Source: Rhizophagus clarus (taxonomy: Eukaryota > Glomeromycota > Glomeromycetes > Glomerales > Glomeraceae). Taken from it: 64,000 bases of DNA. The first letter of the stretch is position 1. The number at the start of each line of letters is the position of its first letter. The notes under the pieces are model-generated. The model ran no database searches and was not told where the DNA came from. It worked only from the letters and a program-made list of their open reading frames with translations. Made by a program: the position numbers and the translations under genes. The stretch spans positions 1,054,001 through 1,118,000 of the forward strand of contig BLAL01000162.1 of NCBI GenBank assembly GCA_015698045.1, written 5' to 3'. Shown here in pieces: positions 33,804 through 47,790 of the stretch.

Positions 33804-35746
33804 TTATCTGGTTAGCTTATTTATTGATCTTGTCTTATAAGATTTTGCATCCAACCAGAAATAAATTAGCAAAACTTATAAAATCAAAATAAAGAAACAT
33901 TTACTCTCAAAAGTTTTTTTTATAAAAGCTAAAACTTACATAAATCAAAAAAGAAATATTAGCATGTTTCAATAATAAAATTTTTCTGGTAAATTAGTAC
34001 TATTTAAAATCTATAAAAATAAACAAAAAAAACATTAGTTAAACGTTTCTTGAAGTCCATTTTGTTAAAAAATACTTACCCATTTATATATTTACTTCAT
34101 AAAAGTTAAACCTACAAAAATAAACTAAAAAAACATTAGTTAAACATTTCTTGAAGTTCATTTTACTAAATAGATACTTACTACCTGAATATACTTGAAT
34201 ATTTACAAAGATATTGCAAATATTAAACTTAAACTTATCCTAAAAAAGGAAGAAAAAGAAATATTAGTAGCATTCCCAAATCATAAAAAATAAAAAAAAA
34301 TTAAAGTGAGTATTTATAATTTTAAAGTTGCAAAAATCTATGTTTGTTCTTTTGAAAAATAAACAAAAAAATGAAAGATCTAAAAAAAAATTTTTAAAAT
34401 TGTGCATTACGTTTTGCATTACAAAATTGTGATACAAAATTTCTACCAATAAAATTTAGTAATGTGATCTATGTGATATGTTGCAGGTGTGATAAAAAAT
34501 AAAATCCTTTATATTAAATAAAAAATAATATTTTTTTATTTTATTTTATTATTTCTATTTATTTTTTTTTTTTATTTTTAATTATTTTTTTATTTATTAA
34601 CCACATTTTTTTTATTTTAGATTTTTAATTCTTTAGATATTTTAACTTTACTTTATATTAATATTTAAATAAAAGTATTCTTAAAGTTTTAAAGATTATA
34701 AAAAATAGTTAGAAATAATTAATAAATAAAAATAATAAAAAAATACTTTTTATTTAGTTTATATTTTAAAATAAAGTGTTTTAAAAGTACTTTTTAATAA
34801 AATAAAAGAAAAACAAATATTTTTTTTTTTAAAAACAATAGTTTTAAACTAGTTTATTATATTTTTAATAGTGTAAAATATATACTATTTTTATTGTTTT
34901 TACTTATTTTTAATATTTTTAGTATTTTAATTTAATTGATTAACAAATTATCTGATTATAGTAATTCAAAAATAATGATAAATAAAAAAATTTTTAATTT
35001 TATATAAATTAGCAAGTAAATAATTAATAAATATATTAAATTGTATAAGACCTGTAATGATTTAACTAAGGTGATTTAACCTGGTAATTTTTATATGAAA
35101 AAATTATTATTTACTAGGTGATTTTCACTATCATGTGATCAAATATAAACCCAATTACATATAAACATTTTACAGATTATTTGTTTATCATAGCGTTTTC
35201 ATCAGTCTATTACTCTTCTTTTACCTTTAACGTTTCAGACTTTAACCTTTTAATACTGTATGTTTTTTAGTATTGTTTTATTTGGTTTTATCTCTTATTA
35301 ATTAACTATTTTTCTTTTTTTGTAGGTTTTTTAGTGTCTTAATAAACGGTAAGTTTCAGGTATTTAGAATTTTAGAAATCTATTTTTTTTTACAATTATT
35401 AACCAGTCTTTTTTCTTTTTTTTTGGTCAGGTTTCTTCTTGGATTTTTTCTTGTATCTCCTGGATGATTTATGCTCGTGTTCTTTTTGGGTTTTTTGGAT
35501 TTTTTCTTAATATAAGGTTTTTTCACATTTTTTTCCTATTTTTCTCATGAATTTCTTTCTGGATTTTCTCTTACATTTTTACTTAAGATTCTTTTTTTAA
35601 CTTGCATTTCTTCTTAAATTTTGGGTGGTTTCTTCTCTTTTTTTGGTTGGGGTTTGTTCATTATAAAAAATTTGTCATTATAACAAATAACTCAATATTG
35701 ATAAAAATCACATAATTTATTGATCTGATTCATTTTTTTTAATAAA
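33804..35746. other. Gene-free AT-rich sequence right of the transposon
   Basis: Not LINE-derived: LINE copy 3 does not resume here. It contains a direct repeat (34011-34079 and 34112-34181, sharing AACATTAGTTAAAC and CTTGAAGT) and T-rich stretches from about 35270. No coding signal is seen on either strand. Confidence 0.7.
34011..34181 (+). repeat. ~70-bp direct repeat pair
   Basis: Units 34011-34079 and 34112-34181 align over their full length with scattered substitutions and end in TACTTAC. Origin unknown. Confidence 0.8.
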
Positions 35747-36055
35747 AATGTTTCTCTTTTTTTTTATTTTTTTTTACTGCTACATTTCCCTTATCTTTCA
35801 TCCCTATTCCTTTCATCTTTTTCCTCTTCTTCTATTTTTTGTCTTTTTTTCTTTTCTCTTTCTATCTTTTATTCCCTCCTTTTGCTTCTTCTATCTTTCG
35901 TCTCCTTTCTTCTTTTTCTTCATCTCTTTCCTTTCCCCTTTTTCTATCTTTCATCCCATTCTTTTTCTTCTTTTTCTTTTTATTTTTATTCCCTTTGTTC
36001 TTGCTACATTTTTATTTCTCCTCTTCCTTTTGTTCTCCTTCCTTTTCCTTTAGGA
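35747..36055 (+). repeat. Polypyrimidine tract of about 310 nt
   Basis: Almost entirely T and C on the plus strand, with recurrent TTTCTATCTTTCATCCC-like units, ending CCTTTTCCTTTAGG, which looks like a 3' splice site. The Phe/Leu/Ser-only open frames here are a by-product of composition. It may be able to form a triplex; no gene is attached to it. Confidence 0.75.
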
Positions 36056-39000
36056 TTCAGAAATCTATTAAAAGAAAAAATGAAAAGTTGGTTGTTTTTT
36101 TATTTATTAGTATGTTACAATTTCATTTAAACTTACTTTCATTTTTTTTCTTTAAGTTTTAAATAGTTTATAATAGGAGAAAATAAAAAAGGTTAGCATT
36201 CTTTAGTTGTATTTCGTTGTAATGTCAGCTATATTTACATTTTCTTTTATTTTTTCTTTTAATTCCTGTAGATCTATTAAAGGATAAAACGAAAGGTTAC
36301 TACTATTTTTTTGTTATTATTTCATCACATTTTATCACATTTTTTCTTTAGTGTTAGATTTGAAGTTATTAATAATGTATTAATTTGATAAATAAAAAAA
36401 AATTCATTTTACTGAAAAAAAAGTTCACTTTATTTTTGAATTTGTTTTCTATCTTTATTTTTTGTCTCTTCTTTATTTTGTTCTTTTTTTTCTGGTCACT
36501 TATTTACTACTACCAGTTCTATAATAATAAATAATTAAAACGAATGATTTTTTAACTAAATTAAACATTATAAATGTATAAATTTTAGTTTTAGTTTAAC
36601 ATAAATAAAATTTATTGTGAAAAATAAAAATTAGCCAATAAAAATTAGTATATTAATAAATTTGTAAATTTATTATAAGGGGGGATGATTTAACCCTGAT
36701 GATTTAACTGGAGGGTAAGTTAGCAAGACTTTATTAAATTTATTTAAACAATAATAATTATAATAATTATAAAAGAAACTTCGTAGGTTGAGACTGTACA
36801 ACTTATTTAGTATACTTAGAAGGATAGTTGATGTTTATGAGTGATACTTTAGTTATATTTCTAATATACTATTATTATTTTACAGGGTTTGAACACTTAC
36901 CTTATATTTTTGCCTAAGGGATTTCATGATAATTGTATTAGTTTAGTTTTTGTAAGCTAGTGATCATTTTGATTAAAACCTTAATACTCACATTTTTTTT
37001 AAATGTATTAAAGTTAGCTTATTTACTTACTTGTTTTGTATTCAATTTTATCTTTTCTTATTATTAAAAAATATAATAATTATAAAATAATTATACAGTT
37101 AACTTTTGATATAATAAATCCTTTAATTTTTATTTTAATTTTATTACAGAGTTATAACAGAAAAAAAAACTCTTCCTGCTAATCATTACATCCATTTTTT
37201 CAGAAAATTTTTTTCAAAAATAATTTTAAAAAACTAAAAAATAATGGTAAACAAAGTATGGTAAACAGTTTTTCATTTATATACTTATCAAGATATTTGT
37301 TAAAAGAAAATTTTAGAAATAAGAATGGTAAAAAACGGATGGAAACTGAGAATTCTTTGCTCACAGATGTCATAATAGCAGTGCTGATGATGGATTCACA
37401 GACTAAAATATCTACTGAAGAACTTTACTATTCAAGAAGCAATAAGAAACAGATAGAAAGAGTTACTCAAAAAATAAGTTTTGATTGAAGCACTATTTAT
37501 TAGGATCCTTTAACTAAGAGACGATAATTATTATATTGATATTATCAAAGCTTTTAATTTTTTCCACTGGATTTTATTAATAGCGTAATCATTCTTTTAT
37601 GTAATAAAGTGCAGTTGCAGTTATATTTTGCCTGTTTATTTTTAAGCTTAATTTTATTTTAGAAATATAGGGTGGTCTTTTTTTTTAAGGTTTCATTTGA
37701 ATTTTTTTTTTTTATTTATTTTTTTTATTACATTAAATTTTTATTGGTCAATTTTGAAAGAATGGAGTTTATGTGAGGGTGCTTCTATATAGACTGAGGG
37801 GCATAGTATGCATTATTCCCATTTAAGAAGATGTCACTGTATACTTTTAACCTAACTCTGGATAGCATTCATATCGGCGGATTTGGTTCATCACAATTAT
37901 AGACGTTTTTACTTAGTAAAATATTTTATGTAACATCAAATTGATCAGCATATATGGGATTTCATATCAGGTGAATTGCAGATCAATTAAAAAAATTTTT
38001 TTTTGATTTCACTTCGTGTTAAAACAAAAAAAAACTTAATATAAAAACCCGTTTTAACCCATCTAACATAGTTAACAACCCATCTAACTTATGGTAGATC
38101 ATTTTATAAGTTGTATGAATAGTTATAGTAAATAGTTTTTTTTATTTTTTAGCTGTTTTTTCTATTTCTATTTCTTTCTTTTTTATCATTTTTTTCTTAA
38201 AAAAATATTGTTCTAACTTCTTTTTTTTCTTTTGTAGTTTACTATGTAAAAAGATATTTTTAGTGATAAACATTCAAAGAAACCAAAATTTGCTTCTTCA
38301 ACCCTTTTTATCTTTATTATACCATAGTGGAGGATTTTTTTAAACGATTTTTAATTAGGGTGGCTTAGCAATAACACGTGATATTGTAGATGAACCAAAC
38401 CTGCCCATATGTATTAACAATTTTTATAATTGTTAGCAGTTCATAATATTGGTTAATAGTTTAGGCTATACTGTTCCTAAACCATTATATCTATTTTAAT
38501 AAAAGAATAAAAAAAAAAATTATAAGTTTATAACAAAGAATTTTAAAGAATTTAATTGGTTGATTCATTATAAAGAGAGTTTTTATTATATTTGATTGGG
38601 CAAAAGTCATGTGATTCACTATATTATGAATTCATTATATTGTAAATCAACTGTTAATTATAATGAAGAAGTATTCTTTGAAAATTAATACAGGTAGTGA
38701 TTATATAAAAGTAATTATAATGTATATACTTAGGTTTATTACATTTTATAATTTTAAGAATTTTAAGTAAAATAAATTTAGTATTTAAAATTTTATATTA
38801 AATATAGTAAAAATACATTTATTGCAATAAAAGATGATTGGCAAAATTATAATATACTAGGTTTATAACCTAAGATATCAAATATAATAAAAGTAATAAC
38901 AATATCTAATAAACTAATTCAGAAAATATGAAATCTAGGTTTTTTTATTTTTTTTTTTAACAAACAGGCAGAAAAAAAAAAAAAATTTTTTTTTTTTTTA

Positions 39001-42000
39001 AGGTTCACTTATATTTATTTATTCTAATGAGAATTTTCTTACTAAAAAAAAAAAAAAAATCAAATTGCCCGACTTTGATAACGTTTTTAGGCAAAATCAT
39101 TCTGATTCTGGTAAATTATTCAAATTATATCAAATGCACAATCAGACGAATTTATATTGATGGCGTTTTTTATGCTTTGTTTAGATAAATTTCTCCTAGA
39201 TTCTTACGTAATTTCTAAAACGATTGTGATTATGATTCATGATTACGTTAAGAGATTGATTACATGACAAGTTTAATAACAGGTTTTTTTGTTTTGAATG
39301 TGTGTTTTATTTTTAATGACAGGTCAAAAGAACCATCTTTTTGAAGATTTATTGAATGTATGTAAAAGTCATTTCTATTGGAATGGTGGAATCAATTTTT
39401 CTATTTTCATTACAATTACAATCGATGCATTAAAAAAGTATTCAATTAGTTTATATTACATTCTTTTAAAGGTTAATAAAAATCATTGTGGAGAAATTTC
39501 TAGTTTTGAGAAATAAACTTTAAACTATTTTAGAAAAAAAAAAAAAAAGAAAAGACGAATTGATGGTCAACTGATTTAGGTACCTTTTTTTTTTTTTTCT
39601 TTTTGATTTTAAATGGTATCATTTCTCTTTAAGAAAGATTTATGAAATTTTCTGCATTACCCCCTATGTATGAAATAAATAAGACTAATGGCAGCACGGG
39701 CTTTTTTTTTTTTTTTCATTACAGACTACTTTCTGCTCATAAATCTCACGAATCACAGCATCAAAAAAAACCACACAAGTCTAATTTTTTTTTTTTTTAT
39801 TTTATTTTGTTTACCAAAAAGAAATAAAACATTCTCAAAAGATTTTATTCAAATACCTAAAAACAGATAAATGCATCACAAAAAAGTATCAACGGATAAA
39901 TTTCTATTTTTTACAAAATTATACAAAATTATACGAATAATGCCCTATCAATCATAATAAACCGGAGAGTTCGGTTTTCATTGTTCGGAGTTTCCGTTAC
40001 CGTATAGAAAAATGATAAGCCACAACGACAATTAGAAGGTGGCGTAAACAAGCCACCTTAAACTCATAAAACTTGATCAATTTCTCGTTTTTAAAAGGAA
40101 TGCATAGGAAAGAAGGTTTATTTTTTATTATAAAAAAAAAAAAAAAACAAATAAACAGAATTAAGTTCTAATGAAACCATTAATATGTCATGGATTTTGA
40201 TTCAAATTACTAAAAATGTAAATTTTTTTTCAATTTCCTTATTTTGAAAAAAAAAAAAAAAAAAAAGAACGAACGAAAAAAGAACAAGGCTTATTATTTA
40301 CAAAGATCAAACAGGAAATTATAGTAATAAGTAAATGGTGTGCTATGATTATGGGTAAAAAAAAAAAAAAAAAAAAAAATTTCTTTGTTTATTTTGAACT
40401 TTAAAAAGAGGTTAAAAGAAAGAAAAATGCAAGGGTGGATGCATCAGAATTAGGTTTAATACATTTATAGTTAAATGCAAAAGTGGGATAATGCAAAATA
40501 CAAGTTCGATTAATGTCTATTCAACCGAAAATGGTATTATTCATCATGATTCTGAATTAATGATAACTACTGAAGGTCAAAGCGAAAAAGATAGAAAAAA
40601 AAAAAAGTGTTCTTACTATAGAAAGAATAAATTTTCTTTAATAACATTAAATTCACTTCTCATGAAACGTTTCAATTTTTTTTTAATAATAGGACTTTCA
40701 ATGTGAAAAAACCCTGAATTGTTTCAGCCTTATGTACTAATTAATTTTTTTCCTGAATTTTATTTTACCCTTTTTTTTTTTTTATAATAAGAGAAACTTA
40801 TTTTGTCAACAATCAAAATACTTACAACAATTTTACTAAATTTAAATCTATTGAAATAAGTATTATTCTTAAAATGTTAATTTTTAATGAAAGATATTTA
40901 TTTTATTTGAAATCAAATAATCATTCTCAGAATGTTAATTATATTTTAATAGATTATGGAGATGCTTGTGTATTTCATTCGCGTCAATTATCGTTAAAGT
41001 AAAGAATCGACATAGAATGAATGATATATGCAAGCCCTTTTTCTTTATGTAATTCACAATAAAACCAGAAAGATCCTATCATCTTTCAGGTCAAATGCAT
41101 CGGCATTATAATTAATTAATTCATATGCTTATAAAGAAATAAGGTTTTCGTAGTTTTGTACAAGAATTATTTTTATTTTAATTATTATTATTGTTGTTGT
41201 TGTTGTTGTTATTATTTTCTCTCATTTTTTGTTTCCCACGAGTATTGAACTTTAAAAAAATCATACCCTTAAAAAAAAAAAAAAAGAAAAATCATGGGTC
41301 TTTAGTTCGCGTAATCGATCGTAGCATCGTTTATTAATGATTTTCTCACGAGCTTTATCTGTATTGGCGCACTTTTAATGAATAGTGCGCAATTAAGTTA
41401 TTGAGCGCAGTATCTTTAAAATTTCACGTAAAACGTCACGTGCTTGAAATTCATAAATTTGGCCGTAACAAATTTTTAATTGATCAAAATTCCGTGGTAT
41501 CTTGTTTCACTTACCAAAATGTTGACATAGTTTTTCCATGATATAACCCAAATGGTAAATAATATTTTAAATTCTAAACACGGAAAACTTAATATATTAT
41601 TGTAATGTGTGAGAAAAGAAGAGAATCATTTTCATTCATAATAAATAATTACAAATTTTAAATTACAAATTAACGATGGGTTTCGATTTCAAATAGATTT
41701 TCCTTTTTCGTAATTGTGAATAATTTGTTAATTATAAATATTGTGCGCACCTGACCCAGAATTGACGATCAACCTTTTTTTTTTTTTTTTTTCTTTTCTT
41801 TATTATTATTATTTACTTTATTTACTTTGTATCCATTTGTCATATTCATCAAAAATTTCATGACATTACGAAAAAAAAAATTTTATATCTTTTTCCTGAT
41901 AACGAATTGTTATCATGATTTTTTTTTTTTTTAACGCGTAACCAATGCTTACCAATGCTTTTCAATGATTTAAATCCAATTAATAATTATTATTGTTATT

Positions 42001-42801
42001 ATTGTTTCCCCACTATTTTCATCAAAACATGGCATGAAACAAATATATGCAAGAACCTTTTAAAAAAGAACAAAAAAGTCGCGCATCGAAATTTGATATA
42101 CAAATTTGACACATGGAAGATAATGACGGCATATGTTTGGATGATCTCAAAAAAAACAAAAAATTATTCGGACGAACCCTATCATCAAAAAAAAAAATGC
42201 ATTAATACTTCTCTTCTTCTTTTTTTTCGCGTATCAAATTATTTCATTTTACTCTCGCGCATCTCTATTTACATCTTTTTTCTTTACCTTTAATTTGTAT
42301 TTCACAATAATATAAATAAAAAAGTAATCATTGTTTCACTAATTTGTCACACGTTTTAAATTTCAAGTTCTTATTTGTGGGAAAAAAAAAAAAAAGAATT
42401 TTTTTGATCCTCATAAAAAAATTTTTAATTACGGAACATATTTTAATCTATTTACCACTAGAAAAATTTCCGGATATATGTGATAAAGTAAAAAGAAAAT
42501 TATCGGTTAATTTTCTTTTTAATAACCTATTTTTAGAAATGATAAAATTTTCAAAAGCGTAAATCATATAATAAGTTATAAACAATTACGTTAGCAGTAA
42601 ATAATAATACCAAAAAGACATATGAAGTTAATATTAGAAAGTACGCGTAGAATATTTTTTATTGAAATTTCTTAAAAAAGAGGGATTCGATAACCAAACT
42701 TAATATTCATAATTAAAAAGTAATGTCAAATAATAATACAAATTTCTAAAATAATATAATGAAAGAAGAATAATGAAATTTAATGAAAAAATAAACAAGG
42801 A

Positions 42802-42831
<30 letters not shown>
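36056..42831. other. Gene-free AT-rich sequence
   Basis: Short open frames (37258-37488, 39298-39516, 40491-40706) have no recognisable domain and AT-driven composition. Numerous A or T runs of 10-20. There is a small hairpin at 40036-40059. The stretch 41290-41460 is less AT-rich and contains CACGTG at 41437-41442, without an adjacent gene. Confidence 0.6.
40036..40059. other. 8-bp perfect inverted repeat, 8-nt loop
   Basis: AAGGTGGC (40036-40043) and GCCACCTT (40052-40059) in a locally GC-richer patch (39960-40060). It could be a hairpin in a non-coding transcript or a protein site; no T-run follows. Confidence 0.5.
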
Positions 42832-42832
<1 letters not shown>

Positions 42833-43004
42833 GTAATCTAAAATAATAAAGTAATCTAAAGTAATAAAATAATAAAGTAATAAAGTAATCTAAAGTAATA
42901 AAGTAATCTAAAGTAATAAAGTAATCTAAAGTAATAAAGTAATCTAAAGTAATAAAGTAATCTAAAGTAATAACGTAATAAAGTAATAAAGTAATAAAGT
43001 AATA
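42832..43004 (+). repeat. 18-bp minisatellite
   Basis: The unit AAGTAATCTAAAGTAATA repeats about five times in the core, flanked by shorter 9-bp AATAAAGTA variants. It follows directly after a T18/A12 junction at 42802-42831. Confidence 0.9.
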
Positions 43005-46000
43005 TAATGCATTTAATAAATTATACTACGAATTGAATTTAAATTTCTACGAAGATATAATATATCTTTTGATAATATATCCCTTGATAATTTATATTCG
43101 ATAATATATATTTGATAATATATTTGATAATACATCTCTGATATGTAAAAAATATGTAAAAAAGAAAAAGGGTTATAAATAGATTAAAGTTTATAAAGAA
43201 GTTTTTTTTTTCAAATGCATCCAATTATTTGCATACACCAAACCTTAAAAATACATATAAATACTATAAGAAAAGTGGATATATATAAAAACGCATTTAA
43301 TTGCGTTAAATTGCATACATGTTATTATCTTACAATTTGCATAAAATAAAAAAATAAAAAATAAAAAAATAAATAAAAACTTTTTTTTCGGTCGCGTTAT
43401 ATTTTCTTTCGGGATTTTTTCCCTTGATAATGTATGATTGTGTATTTAATATAACCAGTTATCAGTTGTTCGAAAATGATTGATAAAAATAGGAGAATTA
43501 ATTGGTTGTAAGAAATATTTAATATTTAATACTTGATATCTAATATTTTGATACTTGATATTTGATACTTGATATTTTAATACTTAATACTTGATATTAA
43601 TGTTTGATACCTGATATTAATATTTAATACTAAATATACATAAATATATAAATACGTAAATTACACTTTCACTATATCAGTAGAGTCCAAATGTATTCAC
43701 TATATCAATATCAACAGAATCAATAAAATCGTTAGAATCAAATGTATTCAATATATTCGATATGTAAATATTTATCTCACGTAATTTTTTATTTCATCTT
43801 TTTCTTATTTTTGATTCCTGGATATTCTTTTTATTTATTGGCACAGCACAATGATAATTGAGTACAAAAAAAAAAAAAAAAAATAGTATGGAGTACCTCT
43901 AAATGCTTGTCCAAAGAATGGGAACAATAGAAAAGGATTGCATAAATGTTTATATATCAAACAAATTTCACAATTCGATCAACGGGACATAATACATATA
44001 TATTTTTACTCTTTTAACAATCTTTTTTTTTTTTAAGAGGTCAGTCGGATCTGATTTTATTATAAAATCGAAATATATGAAATATATATATTGTATTATA
44101 AATCATATTATTTATTATTTAGAAGTAAATTATAACTTTATTTTATTGAATGTTATAACTTTACAAACACGTTTTTTTAATAATTTCTATCACGAGAAAT
44201 TAGTTAAAAATCTTAAGAATCTCACATGACAATTTTTTTTTCCCTCCCATCCTCCCCCCTTAGTTCTTTGTTGCAACCCAAGTCCTAAGTTACCCAAGTT
44301 AACCCTTTTGAAACTTTGTAGGTTTCACCTAATCACAAGACCGTTTCTTTCGTATCTAGAAAAAGTTTTTTATCGAATTTGATTTGTTTATATTTTATGC
44401 ATTATGCATTAATTTTATTTTAAATATTGTTTTTTTTTTTAACAACTTTTAGATTGTTTTTAATTATATTGTTTTGAAGATTTAAAAAAAGAAAAAAAAA
44501 TAAATCGTATAAAGTTATATTAAAAAAATATATACAATCAAAACAATTATTGCAATTTACAATATCCAATAAATATATATATGGTATGTGTATTTTTTTT
44601 AATTGTTCCAAATTTATAGATTTCTTTGACGAACAATATATTTAAGGCGCGCGTTATCGATCACGCGAAAAAAAAAAAGAATATTTCTTTTTTTACTATA
44701 CATCAAAAGGGTCGTATTACCAAACTATTCCCAGGTTATTACGCCCAAATTGACATATATGCCAAGAGTAAATAAATAGTTGTTACGCCGAGTAGATATA
44801 TCTAGTTTTGGATGGGTAACAAGGTAACAAACCTTTTTTTTTTTTTTTTTTTACGCCAATAGATTTTGTTTCTTTTTAAACAGGGGTATAAATATAATAA
44901 GCTAGGTAATAAAAAGTTTATGACCCGCGTTTAAATTCAGCCATTTAAAATGATTAGATTTATTTGAATGACAATGATGAGAAGAACAGAATTTCTAATT
45001 ATAATTAAATTTTAGTCGCGTTATTTCAGGTTAGATAGGGAATTTTGAAAGCCACAAACTAATAATGCAAGTAATAATTGCTAAAAAGGGTGTAAATTAA
45101 AAACAAATATTTTTTTAGATTTATTTGTAACAATAAATCCCTGCATATGCTAAAACACTTTTTTCTAGACCAACCATGCTTTTAACCTAAATATTTTTAT
45201 GATAATCAATCAAATCAAAATTACACGCGCTTGTTAAAAATATCATTAACTATAGGAGGATAAAAATATAGGAGGAAATGAGGAATTAAAAAGACAGTTT
45301 GGTAGCACGATAATATGGTGACACGATATTGTAACATTATATGGTGATACGATATATAACAGTTTGATAAGTTCTTTAATTTAATTTTACCAACATATTT
45401 ATTCGTTATTTTGACCAATATGAGGATAAACCGCAGCATAACATTAACTTTAATTAGAGCTGTTTCCCTTCGGGCATTTGCGACCAAGACGGCTGTTTAT
45501 ATTTTAAAATGATTTGTTTGTTTTTTTTTTTTTTCCCTTGTGACACTTATTTCTAAATGGGGATAATGAATATTGATCACATTTTTACTTTTTTCTTTTT
45601 CTTCATATGAACATGTGTTTCTTTCGGATTGAAAAATTTCGAATTTCTCTTTAATTATTTTAGTTAATTTGGCGTTTAAAATTACAGCAGCCACGAACAA
45701 ATTATACAGCCACATAACAGCCACACACGTAATTTTTTTATATGTATTTGGAGAAACCTTACATGGTTTAATGATACATCTAATCTATTTTTTTTATGGT
45801 CATCATCTTTTTTTTTTGGCCTACATTTCTATAATGCATTATGATTATGCATTGCGTTTATCACTTTGTTCGATAAGAAAGTTTGATAAGCTGATTAGTT
45901 GGATGATAAGAGCTGATTACATGTGAGATGGATTTACCATTGACATGAAAATGTTATACACGAACTTGACATTTTATTTGACACGAGCGCGTTTTGTGTT

Positions 46001-46456
46001 ATTGGAAAAGCCTTACGATTTGTTGATATTTCGTGTAATACGAATTTTATTTCTTGCAAAATTTTTAAACACAACAATAAAGCAATCAATAAAGAAAATA
46101 ACGATTTTAAGAAAAGATAAATACAAACAAGAGCGCAAAAACAATGCTTTTTTAATACTTTTCATTCATATCCATACTTTATTTTATCATTTAAAAAAAA
46201 AAGAAATAACTAAAATGAGTTAACACCAATAAGATATTATATTATATAAGAAAAATTCACGCGGAGTAAGTTTCAACCCCGATACAAGTTTATTTTAAGA
46301 GGGAAATTTCTTAATTTGGTTTTGTGGTAATATCATAAATACGTAATACTTTGGTTAATATACTTGATTTTTAAATACTTATATTATATTATTTATTATT
46401 ATTATTACTAATTTATTATTATTCTATTTTTACGTCTTCGTTCGCTTTTTTGTTTG
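43005..46456. other. Gene-free AT-rich sequence
   Basis: No supported gene. It contains the ATACTTGATATT array listed separately, several A/T runs, and scattered less AT-rich islands (about 44640-44830 and 45420-45490) without coding structure. Confidence 0.6.
43513..43632 (+). repeat. Degenerate ATACTTGATATT array
   Basis: About eight imperfect 12-16-bp units (TTAATACTTGATAT, TTTGATACTTGATAT and variants). The origin may be replication slippage. Confidence 0.75.
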
Positions 46457-46465
46457 TTTATTATT

Positions 46466-46513
<48 letters not shown>

Positions 46514-46531
46514 TTATTATTATTATTATTA

Positions 46532-46562
<31 letters not shown>

Positions 46563-46573
46563 TATTATTATTA
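46457..46573 (+). repeat. Compound microsatellite (TTTA)n(TTA)n
   Basis: About fourteen TTTA units are followed by about seventeen TTA units with one interruption. Confidence 0.9.
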
Positions 46574-46804
46574 AAAAGATTCCATAATTAAAGAATCCAT
46601 ATTATGTGAAGAAATTGCAAAAATTACGAAACAACTACAACTTTTTTTTTTTATGTTGTTTACCAAAAAACTTTTTTTTTTTTCTTTTTAAAAAAAAAAA
46701 AGGACCTATTTTACATATATATGTTTCTAAAAAATTTTTTCTGACCTTTTTTTAGCAATTTATTTATATGTATATTTAATTATGGGGATTACAAATGTTA
46801 CGAA

Positions 46805-46866
46805 ACGTAACAAGACGTAACAAGACGTAACAAGACGTAACAACAACAACAACAACAACAACAACA
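46805..46866 (+). repeat. CGTAACAAGA tandem repeat running into (AAC)n
   Basis: Four 10-bp units (46805-46842) pass into (AAC)n. On the minus strand it reads as a poly-Leu open frame, which I regard as spurious. A related TTTTGAGTGTTTT-type array follows at about 46921-46985. Confidence 0.85.
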
Positions 46867-47077
46867 ATAACAAATACGTAACATTCAATAAAACAATTAT
46901 GTAAAAAATATAATCGTTAACAAGCGTGTTTAAAAGTGTTTTTGAGTGTTTTTTAAGCGTTTTAAGCGTTTTGAGCGTTTTAGATGATTTAGGTTTTAAC
47001 TGATTGTTACCAAAGTACAAGAAGCACACAAAAAGTACAAATTGTACAAATTATTATATCTATTATTATTATTTTTT

Positions 47078-47165
47078 TACCTTAAACAGAAAACCTTAAG
47101 CGGAAACCTTAAGCAGTAACCTTAAGCAGTAACCTTAAGCAGTAAACTTGAACGGTAAATCTTAG
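47078..47165 (+). repeat. 13-bp tandem repeat AACCTTAAGCAGT
   Basis: Three near-perfect units flanked by diverged ones (AAACCTTAAGCGG, AAACTTGAACGGT). The CTTAAG core is palindromic. Confidence 0.85.
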
Positions 47166-47631
47166 ACAGACTAAAACTTTAGCGGAAAACCCTTGGACGG
47201 AAAAAATCATTTTCAAAAGAGAGATCATGTATGCATGGAAAAATCTTGACCAATAAAAAAAAATAATAAATAAATATATTGGTATACATATTCTTTTTAG
47301 AAATAAAACCGATGTTGGGCTTATGGTTTATGGCGCAGTAACATTAGTCAAAATCTCTCGGATCATGTCAACTCACATCACCCAAAAAAATCATGTCATT
47401 AAAAAAGCAATTTAATTAATTTAGAAATTCGGAAAAAAATTATTAATATTTGTAACATATTGTATGTGTGTGGGGTTTTTTCCTAAATATGCATCATAAT
47501 GAAAATTTTAATGTTTATCTTTCTTTTCTTAGTCTAGGAAAAAACCAATTAATAATTAAAATTAAATTTATTTCAAAAATTACGTAAAATATATATATGA
47601 TATTTTTTTTAGATTAAGTAAAAGATTATAA

Positions 47632-47790
47632 AATTATTAAATTGAATTAAATTGGATTAAGCTGGATTGAATTGGATTAAATTGGATTAAGTTGAATTAA
47701 GTTGGATTAAGTTGGACTAATTGGATTAATTGGATTAAATTGAATTAATTGGACTAATTGGATTATTTGGATTAAATTGGTTTAATTTAC
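47632..47790 (+). repeat. TTGGATTAA-type minisatellite
   Basis: About fourteen 9-12-bp units of (A)TTGGATTAA(A/G) with TTGAATTAA and TTGGACTAA variants. Confidence 0.85.

Noticed and set aside
35748-36162. Phe/Leu/Ser-rich membrane-like open frames
   Set aside because: They are produced by a polypyrimidine tract and are open in several frames at once.
37258-37488. 76-codon plus-strand frame
   Set aside because: AT-driven composition, no domain, no splice partners.
42832-43004. CRISPR-like array
   Set aside because: Units are contiguous with no unique spacers, in a eukaryotic genome; it is a minisatellite.
46760-47029. Minus-strand open frame with poly-Leu
   Set aside because: Caused by the (AAC)n and 10-bp tandem repeats; not a protein signal.
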